From Rhodospirillales bacterium (GTDB taxonomy: Bacteria > Pseudomonadota > Alphaproteobacteria > Micavibrionales > Micavibrionaceae): a DNA stretch of 64,000 bases. The position numbers and the translations under genes were made by a program. The stretch lies in assembly GCA_020638155.1 (NCBI GenBank), contig JACKJB010000001.1:868001-932000 (forward strand). The letters are read 5' to 3'. The notes beneath the pieces were generated by a model that was not told the origin of the DNA, searched no databases, and saw only the letters and a program-made list of their open reading frames with translations. Of this stretch, positions 9,000-16,693 are shown piece by piece (the first letter of the stretch is position 1; each line of letters opens with the position of its first letter).

Positions 9000-10108
9000 T
9001 TATATAAATTCGCACTTTTATGCTCGATATTCAGATAATACCGTGTGTACTTTCGTTCACCAGTTTTCTTTAAAGCTCCTATTTCAACAAGCCCTTGTAA
9101 ATCCCTTGTGGCGGTGGCTCTGGCCGCGCCGGAGATTGAGATATAATTCTCGGCGCTCAAGCCGCCTTTAAAGCCTTCAATCCCTTCGTCAAACATACGA
9201 GCAATAACTTTATCTTGCCGCTCGTTCAGTTTGCCCTCAAAGCGGTCATAGAACTTACTTTTCTCAATCAGGAAGTCGATCATGCTTTGTGTGTAATCCT
9301 GAGCCTCTAAGACCGTCTGGCAGAAGTATTCAAGCCAGTCCTGAATATCCAGCCCCCTATTCCCGATCTGCAAAGCCGCGTAATAGGCTTTTCGGGAGCG
9401 TTCAAGCGCTTGCGCCAAGGCTATGAGCGTAGGGCGTCCAAGCCCCTGCGAAAGCGCTTTTTCCGATATGGCGCGGCCTATCCGCCCATTCCCATCTTCA
9501 AAGGGGTGGATGCTTTCAAACCAGATATGCGCGATACCAGAGCGCAGCAGGAGTGGCATTGTGCCGCTTTCGTTAAACCAGGCAATGAATTGCTCCATTT
9601 CGTCAGGCACGATTTTGGAGGGCGGCGCTTCAAAATGGACTTCCGGTTCGTGCAGAGAGCCGGAAACGATTTGCATAGGTTCTGCATGGGTGCGATACCG
9701 CCCCATATCCTGCAAATCACGGCGACCGCCCGTCAGCATTTCATGCCATCGGTGCAGCCTTTGGCTATCCAACGGCGCATCGTAGGTTTTGTATAGATCG
9801 ACCAGCATTTCCGCTATGCCCTGCTCTGCCGCAGGGATTTTGCGGTTATCAGTCTTGAGGCCAAAATGCTTGCGGATGGATGATTGCAGGGAATCCCGAT
9901 CAAGGATTTCCCCCTCAATCTCGGAGGTTTTGTAAGCCTCCTCGCTGATAAGCTGGACGCGCAAGGATTCCTTATCAGCTTCGGCGATATGCTTTAGACT
10001 GCCGTGCATGATGCCGGCCTTGTGCAGAAACACGCGATCATATTCTGAAAGCGCAGCCGCATCATAGGTAAAATCAGGCCAGTCTTTATGTTGCCAGTTC
10101 CATTGCAT
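8996..10108 (-). CDS. Fic/DOC family AMPylase with DUF4172 N-terminus and C-terminal winged helix
   Basis: Likely transfers AMP to a hydroxyl side chain of a target protein. The 370-residue product starts with a DUF4172-like block (WNWQHKDWPDFTYD). It then shows an inhibitory helix motif TSEIEG (S/TxxxEG) near residue 60, as in class II Fic proteins, and the full catalytic loop HPFEDGNGRIGR near residue 200. Both intact motifs suggest an active but self-inhibited enzyme. The C-terminus (about 300-365) resembles a winged helix (YISISGAARATATRDLQGLVEIGALKKTG), suggesting DNA binding and autoregulation. It is coupled by ATGA to the downstream pentapeptide gene. Confidence 0.9.
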   Translation of the reverse strand: MQWNWQHKDWPDFTYDAAALSEYDRVFLHKAGIMHGSLKHIAEADKESLRVQLISEEAYKTSEIEGEILDRDSLQSSIRKHFGLKTDNRKIPAAEQGIAEMLVDLYKTYDAPLDSQRLHRWHEMLTGGRRDLQDMGRYRTHAEPMQIVSGSLHEPEVHFEAPPSKIVPDEMEQFIAWFNESGTMPLLLRSGIAHIWFESIHPFEDGNGRIGRAISEKALSQGLGRPTLIALAQALERSRKAYYAALQIGNRGLDIQDWLEYFCQTVLEAQDYTQSMIDFLIEKSKFYDRFEGKLNERQDKVIARMFDEGIEGFKGGLSAENYISISGAARATATRDLQGLVEIGALKKTGERKYTRYYLNIEHKSANLYK

Positions 10109-10127
10109 GAGGCAATTAACCCCTTTC

Positions 10128-10182
10128 TATAGCTCATAATACCATTAAAAAGTGAGTTATAGAACAAGTTTTTATAACTCAT
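10128..10182. promoter_or_regulatory. Triple repeated half-site upstream of the fic gene
   Basis: Three copies of a 10-base element lie 20-75 bases before the fic start: TATAGCTCAT (10128-10137), its inverted form GTGAGTTATA (10152-10161), and TATAACTCAT (10173-10182). The first two and the last two each form an inverted repeat. The A/T-rich setting fits a promoter. Because the Fic protein ends in a winged-helix-like domain, these may be its own operator. That link is an inference. Confidence 0.4.
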
Positions 10183-10431
10183 AAAAATCCGAATAAATCG
10201 AGGAAGCAGGGTTAAAACCCCTTTATTTTCAAGCGTAAGGCCTGTTATATCTTCGCCTTTGCCGCGCTCGAACGCGCCAACCCAAAAGGGTTTTGCCACT
10301 ATTCCCTCCTCATATTCAAATCGCCCTCTACACCCTTGTTATGATAAGTAAAAAGTGGTTTTTGACTCTAGAAAAGAAGGTGTTTTTCTGTTAGGCTCTA
10401 AATCATAATCTCTGTGTGTAAAGATAAGTCG
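10183..10431. other. Intergenic stretch between divergent fic and DUF4402 genes
   Basis: About 250 bases without a convincing gene. It should hold the promoters of the two divergent genes. A 101-residue antisense reading frame (9994-10299) covers part of it, but that frame mostly mirrors fic and has no family features. No hairpin with a U-tract and no RNA gene was recognised. Confidence 0.5.
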
Positions 10432-11028
10432 ATGAAAAAACAAAATGGACTAGCGACAACGCTTGTGGCCCTGAGTGCTTTTGTGCCTAATCCTTATATC
10501 GTAAAAGATGCGCTGGCGCAGGCAACGAATGCAGACACGATGAATATCACGGCGAAGATCATGAATCCGCTCGTGGTCCAGCCCAGTATTACGTTCAGCC
10601 TGAATTTCAAAAGTTTCGCTGTCAGCGGGTCCGGCTCTTACGCCGTTTTGCCCGCCGGGACCGGATCGATCAGCAAAGGGGTGACGATTGGCGGCGCGAC
10701 GGCGGCGACGGCCCTGGTCAAAGTACCGCAGAGTGTTTCTTTTACGCTCACCATTCCGACGTTTAAGACGAATTCTATTTTCCTGACGATTGCCGGTGGC
10801 GGGCCGCCGAGCAAAGTTATTACGCTAAAAGAGCTGATTTTTGCCGGCAAGAGCAAGATTGTGAATGCGACGGAGACCCTTAACAACGGCAACCATGATA
10901 TTACGGGGATGCGGATCACGGATCCCGCCGGCAGCGGCCGTTTTGCAGCAGGCGCGCGTATTTATTTCGGGGCCAACCAGGTCGTCGGGACCTATCAGGG
11001 CAGCTTTATTGTGAAGATTACGCTTTAG
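10432..11028 (+). CDS. Secreted DUF4402 domain protein
   Basis: About 198 residues with a signal peptide ending near ALAQA, then a beta-rich domain. The C-terminal signature (AAGARIYFGANQVVGTYQGSFIVKITL, residues about 170-198) is the part of DUF4402 that I recognise: a G-rich turn, a GxYxGxF strand and a final beta strand. DUF4402 proteins are small secreted, pilin-like or surface proteins of unknown role. I chose the ATG at 10432 over an in-frame GTG at 10414 because it directly precedes the signal peptide. The stop codon TAG (11026-11028) lies inside the left arm of a terminal-inverted-repeat element, so the element may have set the C-terminus. Confidence 0.75.
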   Translation: MKKQNGLATTLVALSAFVPNPYIVKDALAQATNADTMNITAKIMNPLVVQPSITFSLNFKSFAVSGSGSYAVLPAGTGSISKGVTIGGATAATALVKVPQSVSFTLTIPTFKTNSIFLTIAGGGPPSKVITLKELIFAGKSKIVNATETLNNGNHDITGMRITDPAGSGRFAAGARIYFGANQVVGTYQGSFIVKITL

Positions 11029-11299
11029 GGTCAGGACCTATAAATTTTGTAAATTCTGCGCTGGAAAATTTTTGATGAATGTTCGTGAAAAACGCGCAGA
11101 GCATAGCCATAGCTACGTTCAAGCGTTTTGAGCGAACAGGCACAAAAATTTTACGCGCCCAGAGGGTTGACCATGAAAAATGGATCTACAGCTTCAAACA
11201 AGCTTACCGTAGCTATGGCTATGCTTTCGCTTGTTTTCATTGTATCTCCATTTTTCATGGTCAACAGAACTTTACAAAATTTATAGGTCCTGACCCTAA
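11025..11299. mobile_element. 275 bp element with 29 bp perfect terminal inverted repeats (MITE-like)
   Basis: The left end TTAGGGTCAGGACCTATAAA (arm 11025-11053) is repeated exactly inverted at 11271-11299. Two nested perfect inverted repeats lie inside: 17 bp (11101-11117 with 11208-11224) and 19 bp (11166-11184 with 11247-11265). The whole could fold as a branched cruciform. It encodes no protein that I can support. It sits between two convergent genes, 6 bases from the stop of one and overlapping the stop of the other, so it can also act as a two-way terminator. The MITE label is inferred from structure alone. Confidence 0.7.
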
Positions 11300-11305
11300 G
11301 AAGCG

Positions 11306-11497
11306 TCACACATCTTTTTCGCGGCGCTTTTCAAGTTCCTGAAGCAGGCTAATCAACTGATCTCCGTGTTTGCTCAGGAAATCCTTCATGGCTTCTTCCC
11401 AGAAAGACGAGCCGAGCAGAGGATCATTGAGATTAGTTTTGATGTGGCGGATTTCGCCAATCAGAATTTCAATGTCCCTGTTATCTGCTCCGGCCAT
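11306..11497 (-). CDS. Small hypothetical protein
   Basis: 63 residues, highly charged and probably helical (MAGADNRDIEILIGEIR at the start; HGDQLISLLQELEKRREKDV at the end). No family recognised. It starts 11 bases after the stop of the fadE-type gene on the same strand, which suggests co-transcription. It ends 7 bases from the inverted-repeat element. The compact spacing and sensible composition argue that it is real. Confidence 0.6.
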   Translation of the reverse strand: MAGADNRDIEILIGEIRHIKTNLNDPLLGSSFWEEAMKDFLSKHGDQLISLLQELEKRREKDV

Positions 11498-11508
11498 GGT
11501 GCTTTATC

Positions 11509-13797
11509 CTACTTGAAGTGAGCTGGCGTAAAATGATCGACATTGACCACTTTGGCAACCAGCTCGTTTGTTTTTTCGAGCGCTGCGGCATCTTCAGCGG
11601 AAATGACCCCTGCTTTGGCCGCGGCGGCCGGATCGAAGCTGTCCAGGTCGCCTTTTTTGACGGCCTTGCGGATCGTTTTTTCGATCGGGTCGGTTTTGAT
11701 GACCTGTGCGAAGGCCTTTTCCAGCACGTTGATCGGGTTGTTCTCTTCGCCAGCCGGATGGAACACGCCTTCGGTCAGGCGATCACGCGCTTCACCGGGG
11801 GTCAGGATGATATCCGCTGCTTTCAGCGTCAGAGCATCGGAAGGCTTGGAAAGCTTTTTCCCGGCAGGCAGTGTGGTTTTCTGCAGGAATTTTGCCATAT
11901 CGACGATCCGGAGTAACGGCACTTTCTTTGCCGCAGCCGCCGTGTAGTCCTTGTAGTTCGGAATAAACTCGTCCAGCGCGGACTCCGCTTTTTCCAGTGC
12001 CCACTGGCAGGACCAGTCAACTAACGGACGATCCGCTTCCGGGCGGCCGTCATCTTCAAATTTTTCAAGCGCGCAGGTAGCCATATACAGATAGCTCATG
12101 ACATCCCCCATGCGGGCACCCAGATTTTCCTTGCTTTTCAGCGCGGCGCCGATGGTTGTTACGCTGATGTTTGCGGCTACGTTGAATGCCGCGCTCAGCC
12201 GTTCTATCTGCTGTTTATAACCTTCGATAGAATTTCCGGGCTTTTTCCGTCCAAGATATTTGGCTTTATCAGCGTTTTCCAGCAGGTTCGGTATGTGCTT
12301 GTTCATCAGCAGATCCCAGAGCTGGTTAGCCCCTTCTTTGGCATTCGGGTTTTCCGTTGCGGCAACTTCATCCAGAAGATAGGGGTGCGCGCGTACACTG
12401 CCCTGCCCGAAGATCATGAAATTCCGGGTCATGATATTCGCGCCCTCAACGGTAATCCCGATGGGAATCGTCGTATACATGCGCTGGATCAGGTTTTGCG
12501 GGCCGTGCATAACGGCTTTGCCGCCCAGGATATCCATGGCATCGGTAACTGTGCGGCGCATATTTTCCGTCAAGTGGTATTTGACCATGGCTGTGGCGAC
12601 CGACGGAATTTTCTTATCGTCAATCGTGCGCAGGGTCGCAACGCGGGTTGCTTCCGCGATATAGGTCAATCCTGCCATTTCGCCAAGATGTTTTTTAACG
12701 CCTTCGAATTCGCCGACCGGCAGGCCGAATTGTTTACGGACGCGACCATAGGCCCCGGTAATACGCAGGGCCATTTTCATGCCGGCAAGAGAAACGGACG
12801 GCAGGGAAATTCCGCGGCCAACGGACAGCAGGGTTACCAGCATCGGCCAGCCTTTGCCTACATTTTTAGCGCCGCCGACGACGAAATCTTCGACCGGGAC
12901 TTTGATCCCCTCTTCCGCGCAGCGGATAGGGCCGTTCTGGAACGGGACGCGCATGGCCTGGTGACGGTCACCGATTTCAAGGCCTGGGGTGTCACGTTTT
13001 ACAAGAGCCACCGTAATGCCCGGTTCCGGGTTATCGCTCAAGATACGATCAGGGTCTTTGACATTGACGGCAAGGCCGATCAGTGTGGCGATCGGCGCCA
13101 GCGTGATGTAGCGCTTGTTCACGTTATCGATGTGGAGATACGGCTTTCCGTCGTCGTCTTTTTTGACGGTCCCGGTGGTCTCAATCGCTGTGGCATCGGA
13201 GCCGACGTTAGGTTCGGTCAGGCCAAAGCATGGGATTTCTTTCCCTTCTGCCAGGAGAGGCAGCCAATGTTCTTTTTGTTCTTCCGTGCCGTAATGCAGG
13301 ATCAGTTCTGCGGGGCCGAGGGAGTTCGGCACCATGACGTTGATTGCCGCAGTGAAGTTCCGGCTGGCCAGCTTGTGAATGACCATGGAATGGCCAAGCG
13401 CGGAGAATTCAAGACCGCCATATTGTTTGGGAATAATCATACCCAGAAATTTGTTTTCACGGATGAAGTCCCAGGCTTTTTGCGGGATGTCCTGTTCCTT
13501 GCCTTCGTAGACTTCGTAATCGTCGATCATCCGGCATAGCTCTTCGACCGGACCTTCCAGGAACGCTTTTTCTTCATCGCTCAGGCGGTGTTTTTCACGG
13601 GCGTACAGAGCCTGCCAGTCGATTTTCCCGGCATAGATATCCCCTTCGATACCGACATCGCCAATCTCAAGAACCTGCTTTTCCGTTTCGGAAATGCGCG
13701 GACTCATCGCCTGGAATGTTTTCAGAAGCTTGCCTTTGAATAACGGCGCTGTGGCGTTGATGACAGGTTTTACGATTTTGTATGCTGCACTTTTCAT
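11509..13797 (-). CDS. fadE: Acyl-CoA dehydrogenase, FadE type
   Basis: FAD-dependent first step of fatty acid beta-oxidation. At 762 residues it matches the long FadE class (acyl-CoA dehydrogenase core plus a DUF1974-like C-terminal region) rather than the roughly 380-residue short type. Landmarks are CFGLTEPNVGSDATA in the middle domain, GRGISLPSVSLAG, YGRVRKQFGLPVGEFEG, and GGKAVMHGPQN. The C-terminal third, from about residue 480, is the helical extension. The N-terminus carries a hydrophobic, basic stretch. It is followed by a small hypothetical gene in the same direction. Its promoter should lie at 13798-13930. Confidence 0.92.
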   Translation of the reverse strand: MKSAAYKIVKPVINATAPLFKGKLLKTFQAMSPRISETEKQVLEIGDVGIEGDIYAGKIDWQALYAREKHRLSDEEKAFLEGPVEELCRMIDDYEVYEGKEQDIPQKAWDFIRENKFLGMIIPKQYGGLEFSALGHSMVIHKLASRNFTAAINVMVPNSLGPAELILHYGTEEQKEHWLPLLAEGKEIPCFGLTEPNVGSDATAIETTGTVKKDDDGKPYLHIDNVNKRYITLAPIATLIGLAVNVKDPDRILSDNPEPGITVALVKRDTPGLEIGDRHQAMRVPFQNGPIRCAEEGIKVPVEDFVVGGAKNVGKGWPMLVTLLSVGRGISLPSVSLAGMKMALRITGAYGRVRKQFGLPVGEFEGVKKHLGEMAGLTYIAEATRVATLRTIDDKKIPSVATAMVKYHLTENMRRTVTDAMDILGGKAVMHGPQNLIQRMYTTIPIGITVEGANIMTRNFMIFGQGSVRAHPYLLDEVAATENPNAKEGANQLWDLLMNKHIPNLLENADKAKYLGRKKPGNSIEGYKQQIERLSAAFNVAANISVTTIGAALKSKENLGARMGDVMSYLYMATCALEKFEDDGRPEADRPLVDWSCQWALEKAESALDEFIPNYKDYTAAAAKKVPLLRIVDMAKFLQKTTLPAGKKLSKPSDALTLKAADIILTPGEARDRLTEGVFHPAGEENNPINVLEKAFAQVIKTDPIEKTIRKAVKKGDLDSFDPAAAAKAGVISAEDAAALEKTNELVAKVVNVDHFTPAHFK

Positions 13798-13930
13798 GAT
13801 GTGTCCTCCCGTATGTACTCTTATTCATAACTTGTTGGAGGTCAGCTTATTTCAAATCCGAGGAGAGTCAATCGGCAATGCAACAATAATGTATAAATCT
13901 TGCCGCGGTTATTCTATTCGTCATGAAAGA

Positions 13931-14326
13931 TTATTCGGAAAGAGCGCTTTCTATTGTGCGTAGCAGCACATCAAAGTCGAGGGGCTTTTCAAGATATGCC
14001 GTCGGCTGCAATCCCTGTACGGCTTGCCGGTCCCTCTGATCGGTCAGAGCCGTCAGGAAAATAAACGGGACGGCGCGGTATTGCGGATAAACGCCCCGAA
14101 TACGTTCCAGAAGCTCGTAACCGGTCATGGCCGGCATTGCGCGATCACAGATAATCAGGTCCGGTTCATGGTCCTGCAGGCGTTTCAAGCCTTCAACACC
14201 ATCCCCCGCCGTTACGACTTTAAAACCGTGAGTCGTCAATTCTTCCTGCATCAGGACACACAAGGAGACTTCATCTTCGACAATGAGGATGGTTTTTTGT
14301 TCTGTTACAACTTCACTCTTTAACAT
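13931..14326 (-). CDS. Single-domain response regulator (CheY-like)
   Basis: 131 residues making one receiver domain. Acidic pocket residues lie in ILIVEDEVSLC, the phospho-accepting Asp in LIICDRAMPA (near residue 58), a Thr in FLTALTD, and the conserved Lys in YLEKPLDF. There is no output domain, so it likely acts by protein contact or phosphorelay. It lies 42 bases after the hybrid-like sensor kinase gene on the same strand, and the two probably form a pair. Confidence 0.9.
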   Translation of the reverse strand: MLKSEVVTEQKTILIVEDEVSLCVLMQEELTTHGFKVVTAGDGVEGLKRLQDHEPDLIICDRAMPAMTGYELLERIRGVYPQYRAVPFIFLTALTDQRDRQAVQGLQPTAYLEKPLDFDVLLRTIESALSE

Positions 14327-14368
14327 TTGCCGTACGCTATATCTTACTCAAAAAGCCGTTATTCCCTA

Positions 14369-15913
14369 TTATTCACTTAAGGGCAGAAAAATTTCAAATT
14401 TTGTTCCCCGGTTCATTTCACTGTCCACATTAATTTTGCCGCCATGGAGTTCGACCAGGTCTTTCACCAGGTTCAGGCCGATCCCTGTGCCCGGAATTCC
14501 GCTGGAGGTCGTCGCCCGGTAATAGCGGTCGAAGACACGATCGATTTCATTGGGCGGAATGCCGATGCCGTTATCTTCAAACCGGAGATGGATTAAACCG
14601 TCTTCAACCCAGCCTTTCACATCAATTTCAGGATTTTTTTTCGTAAATTTCACCGCGTTCGACAGCAGGTTGCTGACAACCAGTGTAATCAGCTTGCGGT
14701 CCAGCACGACCGTATCGGGCAGACCAGCAACATCGCAGTTGATCCGGTGTTCGGTGTAAAGATCGCGGTGTTCGGCGCAGAGTTCTTCGATCAGGCCTCT
14801 CAGGTTCACCGGTTCCGGTATGGGTTCCAGCTTGCCTGTCTTGAGCATGTTCGAAGACAGCACCCCTTCCATCAGGTTGACCAGCCGCGATACGGCGCTG
14901 CGAATAGTTTTGGTTTTTTCAATGATCGCCGCTTCGTTCGCCGTCGATGCCCGTCTTTGCAAAAGTTGTGCGTTGCCGTCGATGATACTGAGCGGCGTGC
15001 GGAATTCGTGTGAAACCATATTTACGAACTGTTTCTGGATGGCGCTGGCTTCCTGCTCTTTTTCGAGAGCGTCAGCAAGCTGCTCTGTCTTATCCCGCAA
15101 GGCCTGCTGTTGCTCTTTGTAATGAGTGATATCCGTTGTGGTGACGATCGTGCCGTGACCATCGGGCAGTTTGCGGGCCTTAATATGCCAGATACGTCCG
15201 TCAGCGGTTCTATATTCAGCCTGCCCGTCCATTTTCTGCCAGAAGGCTTTCATGACAGCGTAGCGTGGATCGTTTTCATCAACGCCCTCTTCTGCCGTAC
15301 ATAATGTGAATGCATCCATGACATCCAGCCCGCGCACCAGTTTCATGCCGCTTTTGGGATAAGCTTTGCGGTAATGTTCGCTGACGAAAAAGATTTTATT
15401 GTTTTTGTCGAACAGGATAAACGCGTCCGGGCTGGCGGATAAAGCGGCTTTGAACCGGGCGTATTCGTCTTGCTGGATACGGTTTTCAAGGCAGTGAAAC
15501 CCCCGCTCCACCCGATTTAACAGGATTTGTTTGAAATCCGGCAAGGTCATGAAGCTGGTATTAAATATAGAGGTAAAGCCCGCCGCCAGAACTTTAGAGC
15601 GTTCTTCCGGGGTGATATCTTCTGTCAGGGCCACAATATCGGCAACAAGGCGGGGATTTTGCCGCAGATACCGCGGAAGATCTATTGGCCCATCACTAAC
15701 CCCTTGTAACGAAATAAGAATAAGAACCGCGTCATCGGCCAGGCGATCCAGGTCTTCCATGGTATTAATATCGGCCAATTGCAAACCATAGCCCGATAAA
15801 AGCCCCTCGACCGCGCGCCCCATGGCTTTTTCGCCCTGATCGCCAAAAATAATGACATAGGGCCTGCGCTCGGCCTTTTGCTCTTTTTGCTTATCTTTAA
15901 CCGTATCCAGCAT
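14369..15913 (-). CDS. PAS sensor histidine kinase with N-terminal pseudo-receiver
   Basis: 514 residues, no membrane segment. Residues about 17-140 have the rhythm of a receiver domain (VIIFGDQG; LILISLQG; IVALTEDITPEERSKVLAAG). However, Ser68 replaces the phospho-accepting Asp and no Lys sits at the usual last strand, so it is probably a phosphorylation-dead receiver. A PAS domain follows (about 165-275; DAFILFDKNNKIFFVSE). Then come HisKA with VSHEFRTPLS (about residue 300) and HATPase_c with N box LLSNAVKF, G1 EDNGIGIP and G2 GTGIGLNLV. It is a cytosolic kinase, likely upstream of the adjacent response regulator. Confidence 0.9.
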   Translation of the reverse strand: MLDTVKDKQKEQKAERRPYVIIFGDQGEKAMGRAVEGLLSGYGLQLADINTMEDLDRLADDAVLILISLQGVSDGPIDLPRYLRQNPRLVADIVALTEDITPEERSKVLAAGFTSIFNTSFMTLPDFKQILLNRVERGFHCLENRIQQDEYARFKAALSASPDAFILFDKNNKIFFVSEHYRKAYPKSGMKLVRGLDVMDAFTLCTAEEGVDENDPRYAVMKAFWQKMDGQAEYRTADGRIWHIKARKLPDGHGTIVTTTDITHYKEQQQALRDKTEQLADALEKEQEASAIQKQFVNMVSHEFRTPLSIIDGNAQLLQRRASTANEAAIIEKTKTIRSAVSRLVNLMEGVLSSNMLKTGKLEPIPEPVNLRGLIEELCAEHRDLYTEHRINCDVAGLPDTVVLDRKLITLVVSNLLSNAVKFTKKNPEIDVKGWVEDGLIHLRFEDNGIGIPPNEIDRVFDRYYRATTSSGIPGTGIGLNLVKDLVELHGGKINVDSEMNRGTKFEIFLPLSE

Positions 15914-15956
15914 TTTTAATACGATTCACCCTTTCTTTTTATAGTGTAGCATTTTC

Positions 15957-15984
15957 TTGACAGCTTTGGGCAATTGTGTATATA
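15957..15984 (+). promoter_or_regulatory. Sigma70-type promoter for rplU-rpmA
   Basis: A consensus TTGACA (15957-15962) is followed after 16 bases by TATATA (15979-15984). It lies about 40 bases before the rplU ATG at 16025, in the divergent gap with the sensor kinase gene. The match is strong enough to be the main housekeeping promoter of the ribosomal protein operon. Confidence 0.65.
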
Positions 15985-16024
15985 TCTCACGTTCTTAAAT
16001 TCGGGAAACACTAGGTATAAAAAG

Positions 16025-16306
16025 ATGTTTGCAGTAATTCGCACCGGCGGCAAGCAATATAAAGTCGCCAAAGATGACAAGATCAAAGTAGAGAAGCTGG
16101 AAGCCAAAGAAGGCGATTCAGTGGATTGCGAAGTCCTTTATGCAGAAGGCGGCAAAAAAGCCAAAGTTACGGCTAAAGTCCTGGAGCATAAGCGCGACGC
16201 GAAAGTTGTGATCTTTAAGAAAAAACGTCGTCAGAACTATCGTCGTAAAAAAGGCCATAAACAAGGCCGTACGGTTCTGCAGATTATGGATGTTAAAGCC
16301 GCTTAG
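16025..16306 (+). CDS. rplU: 50S ribosomal protein L21
   Basis: 93 residues beginning MFAVIRTGGKQYKVAKDD, the standard L21 start, with the basic C-terminal block FKKKRRQNYRRKKGHKQ that contacts 23S rRNA. I start it at the ATG at 16025, not at an upstream in-frame codon, because homologs begin at MFAVI. It is followed after 23 bases by rpmA, the conserved L21-L27 pair. Confidence 0.97.
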   Translation: MFAVIRTGGKQYKVAKDDKIKVEKLEAKEGDSVDCEVLYAEGGKKAKVTAKVLEHKRDAKVVIFKKKRRQNYRRKKGHKQGRTVLQIMDVKAA

Positions 16307-16329
16307 GCTTAAATTAAGGAGATATTGGC

Positions 16330-16611
16330 ATGGCACACAAAAAAGCAGGTGGTAGCTCTCGTAACGGCCGCGATTCAGCGGGCCGTCGTCTTGGCGTAAA
16401 GATTTTCGGCGGGCAGACCGCTACAGCCGGAAACATTATCATTCGCCAGCGTGGCACTAAATTCCACCCCGGTATGAATGTCGGTCTTGGTAAAGATCAC
16501 ACCATTTTTGCCCTCGTTGACGGTGAAGTTCGCTTCTCCATGGGTCGTAACGGCCGTCAGGTCGTGAACATCGATCCGGCTAACGATACGATGGCTAAAG
16601 CTGCCGAATAA
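16330..16611 (+). CDS. rpmA: 50S ribosomal protein L27
   Basis: 93 residues starting MAHKKAGGSSRNGRDSAG, the universal L27 N-terminus that reaches towards the peptidyl transferase centre, then RLGVKIFGGQ and IIIRQRGTKFHPG. The ATG is preceded by AAGGAG at 16316-16321. Co-transcribed with rplU, and followed by a strong intrinsic terminator at 16636-16667. Confidence 0.98.
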   Translation: MAHKKAGGSSRNGRDSAGRRLGVKIFGGQTATAGNIIIRQRGTKFHPGMNVGLGKDHTIFALVDGEVRFSMGRNGRQVVNIDPANDTMAKAAE

Positions 16612-16635
16612 GGACCAGCTTGATACATTTGGTTT

Positions 16636-16667
16636 AAGGGGAAAGCTGGCCTTTCCCCTTTTATTTT
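16636..16667 (+). terminator. Intrinsic terminator after rpmA
   Basis: A perfect 10-bp stem (AAGGGGAAAG at 16636-16645 with CTTTCCCCTT at 16651-16660) with a 5-base loop is followed by TTATTTT. It lies 25 bases after the rpmA stop and before obgE, so obgE must be transcribed by read-through or from its own promoter. Confidence 0.85.
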
Positions 16668-16693
16668 GACCCTTTTGTTTTGAATAGAACGAA

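Noticed and set aside
9994..10299. 101-codon minus-strand frame covering the fic upstream region
   Set aside because: It overlaps the fic start in another frame, crosses the operator-like repeats, and shows no domain or good ribosome site.
6942..10400. Genomic island with defined att sites at tRNA-Ser
   Set aside because: Composition and position are suggestive, but I could not find a second copy of the tRNA 3' end or an integrase, so I keep it only as a weak finding.
12295..13539. 414-codon open frame on the plus strand
   Set aside because: Antisense to the FadE-type acyl-CoA dehydrogenase, which has clear motifs. GC-rich codon use creates such mirror frames.
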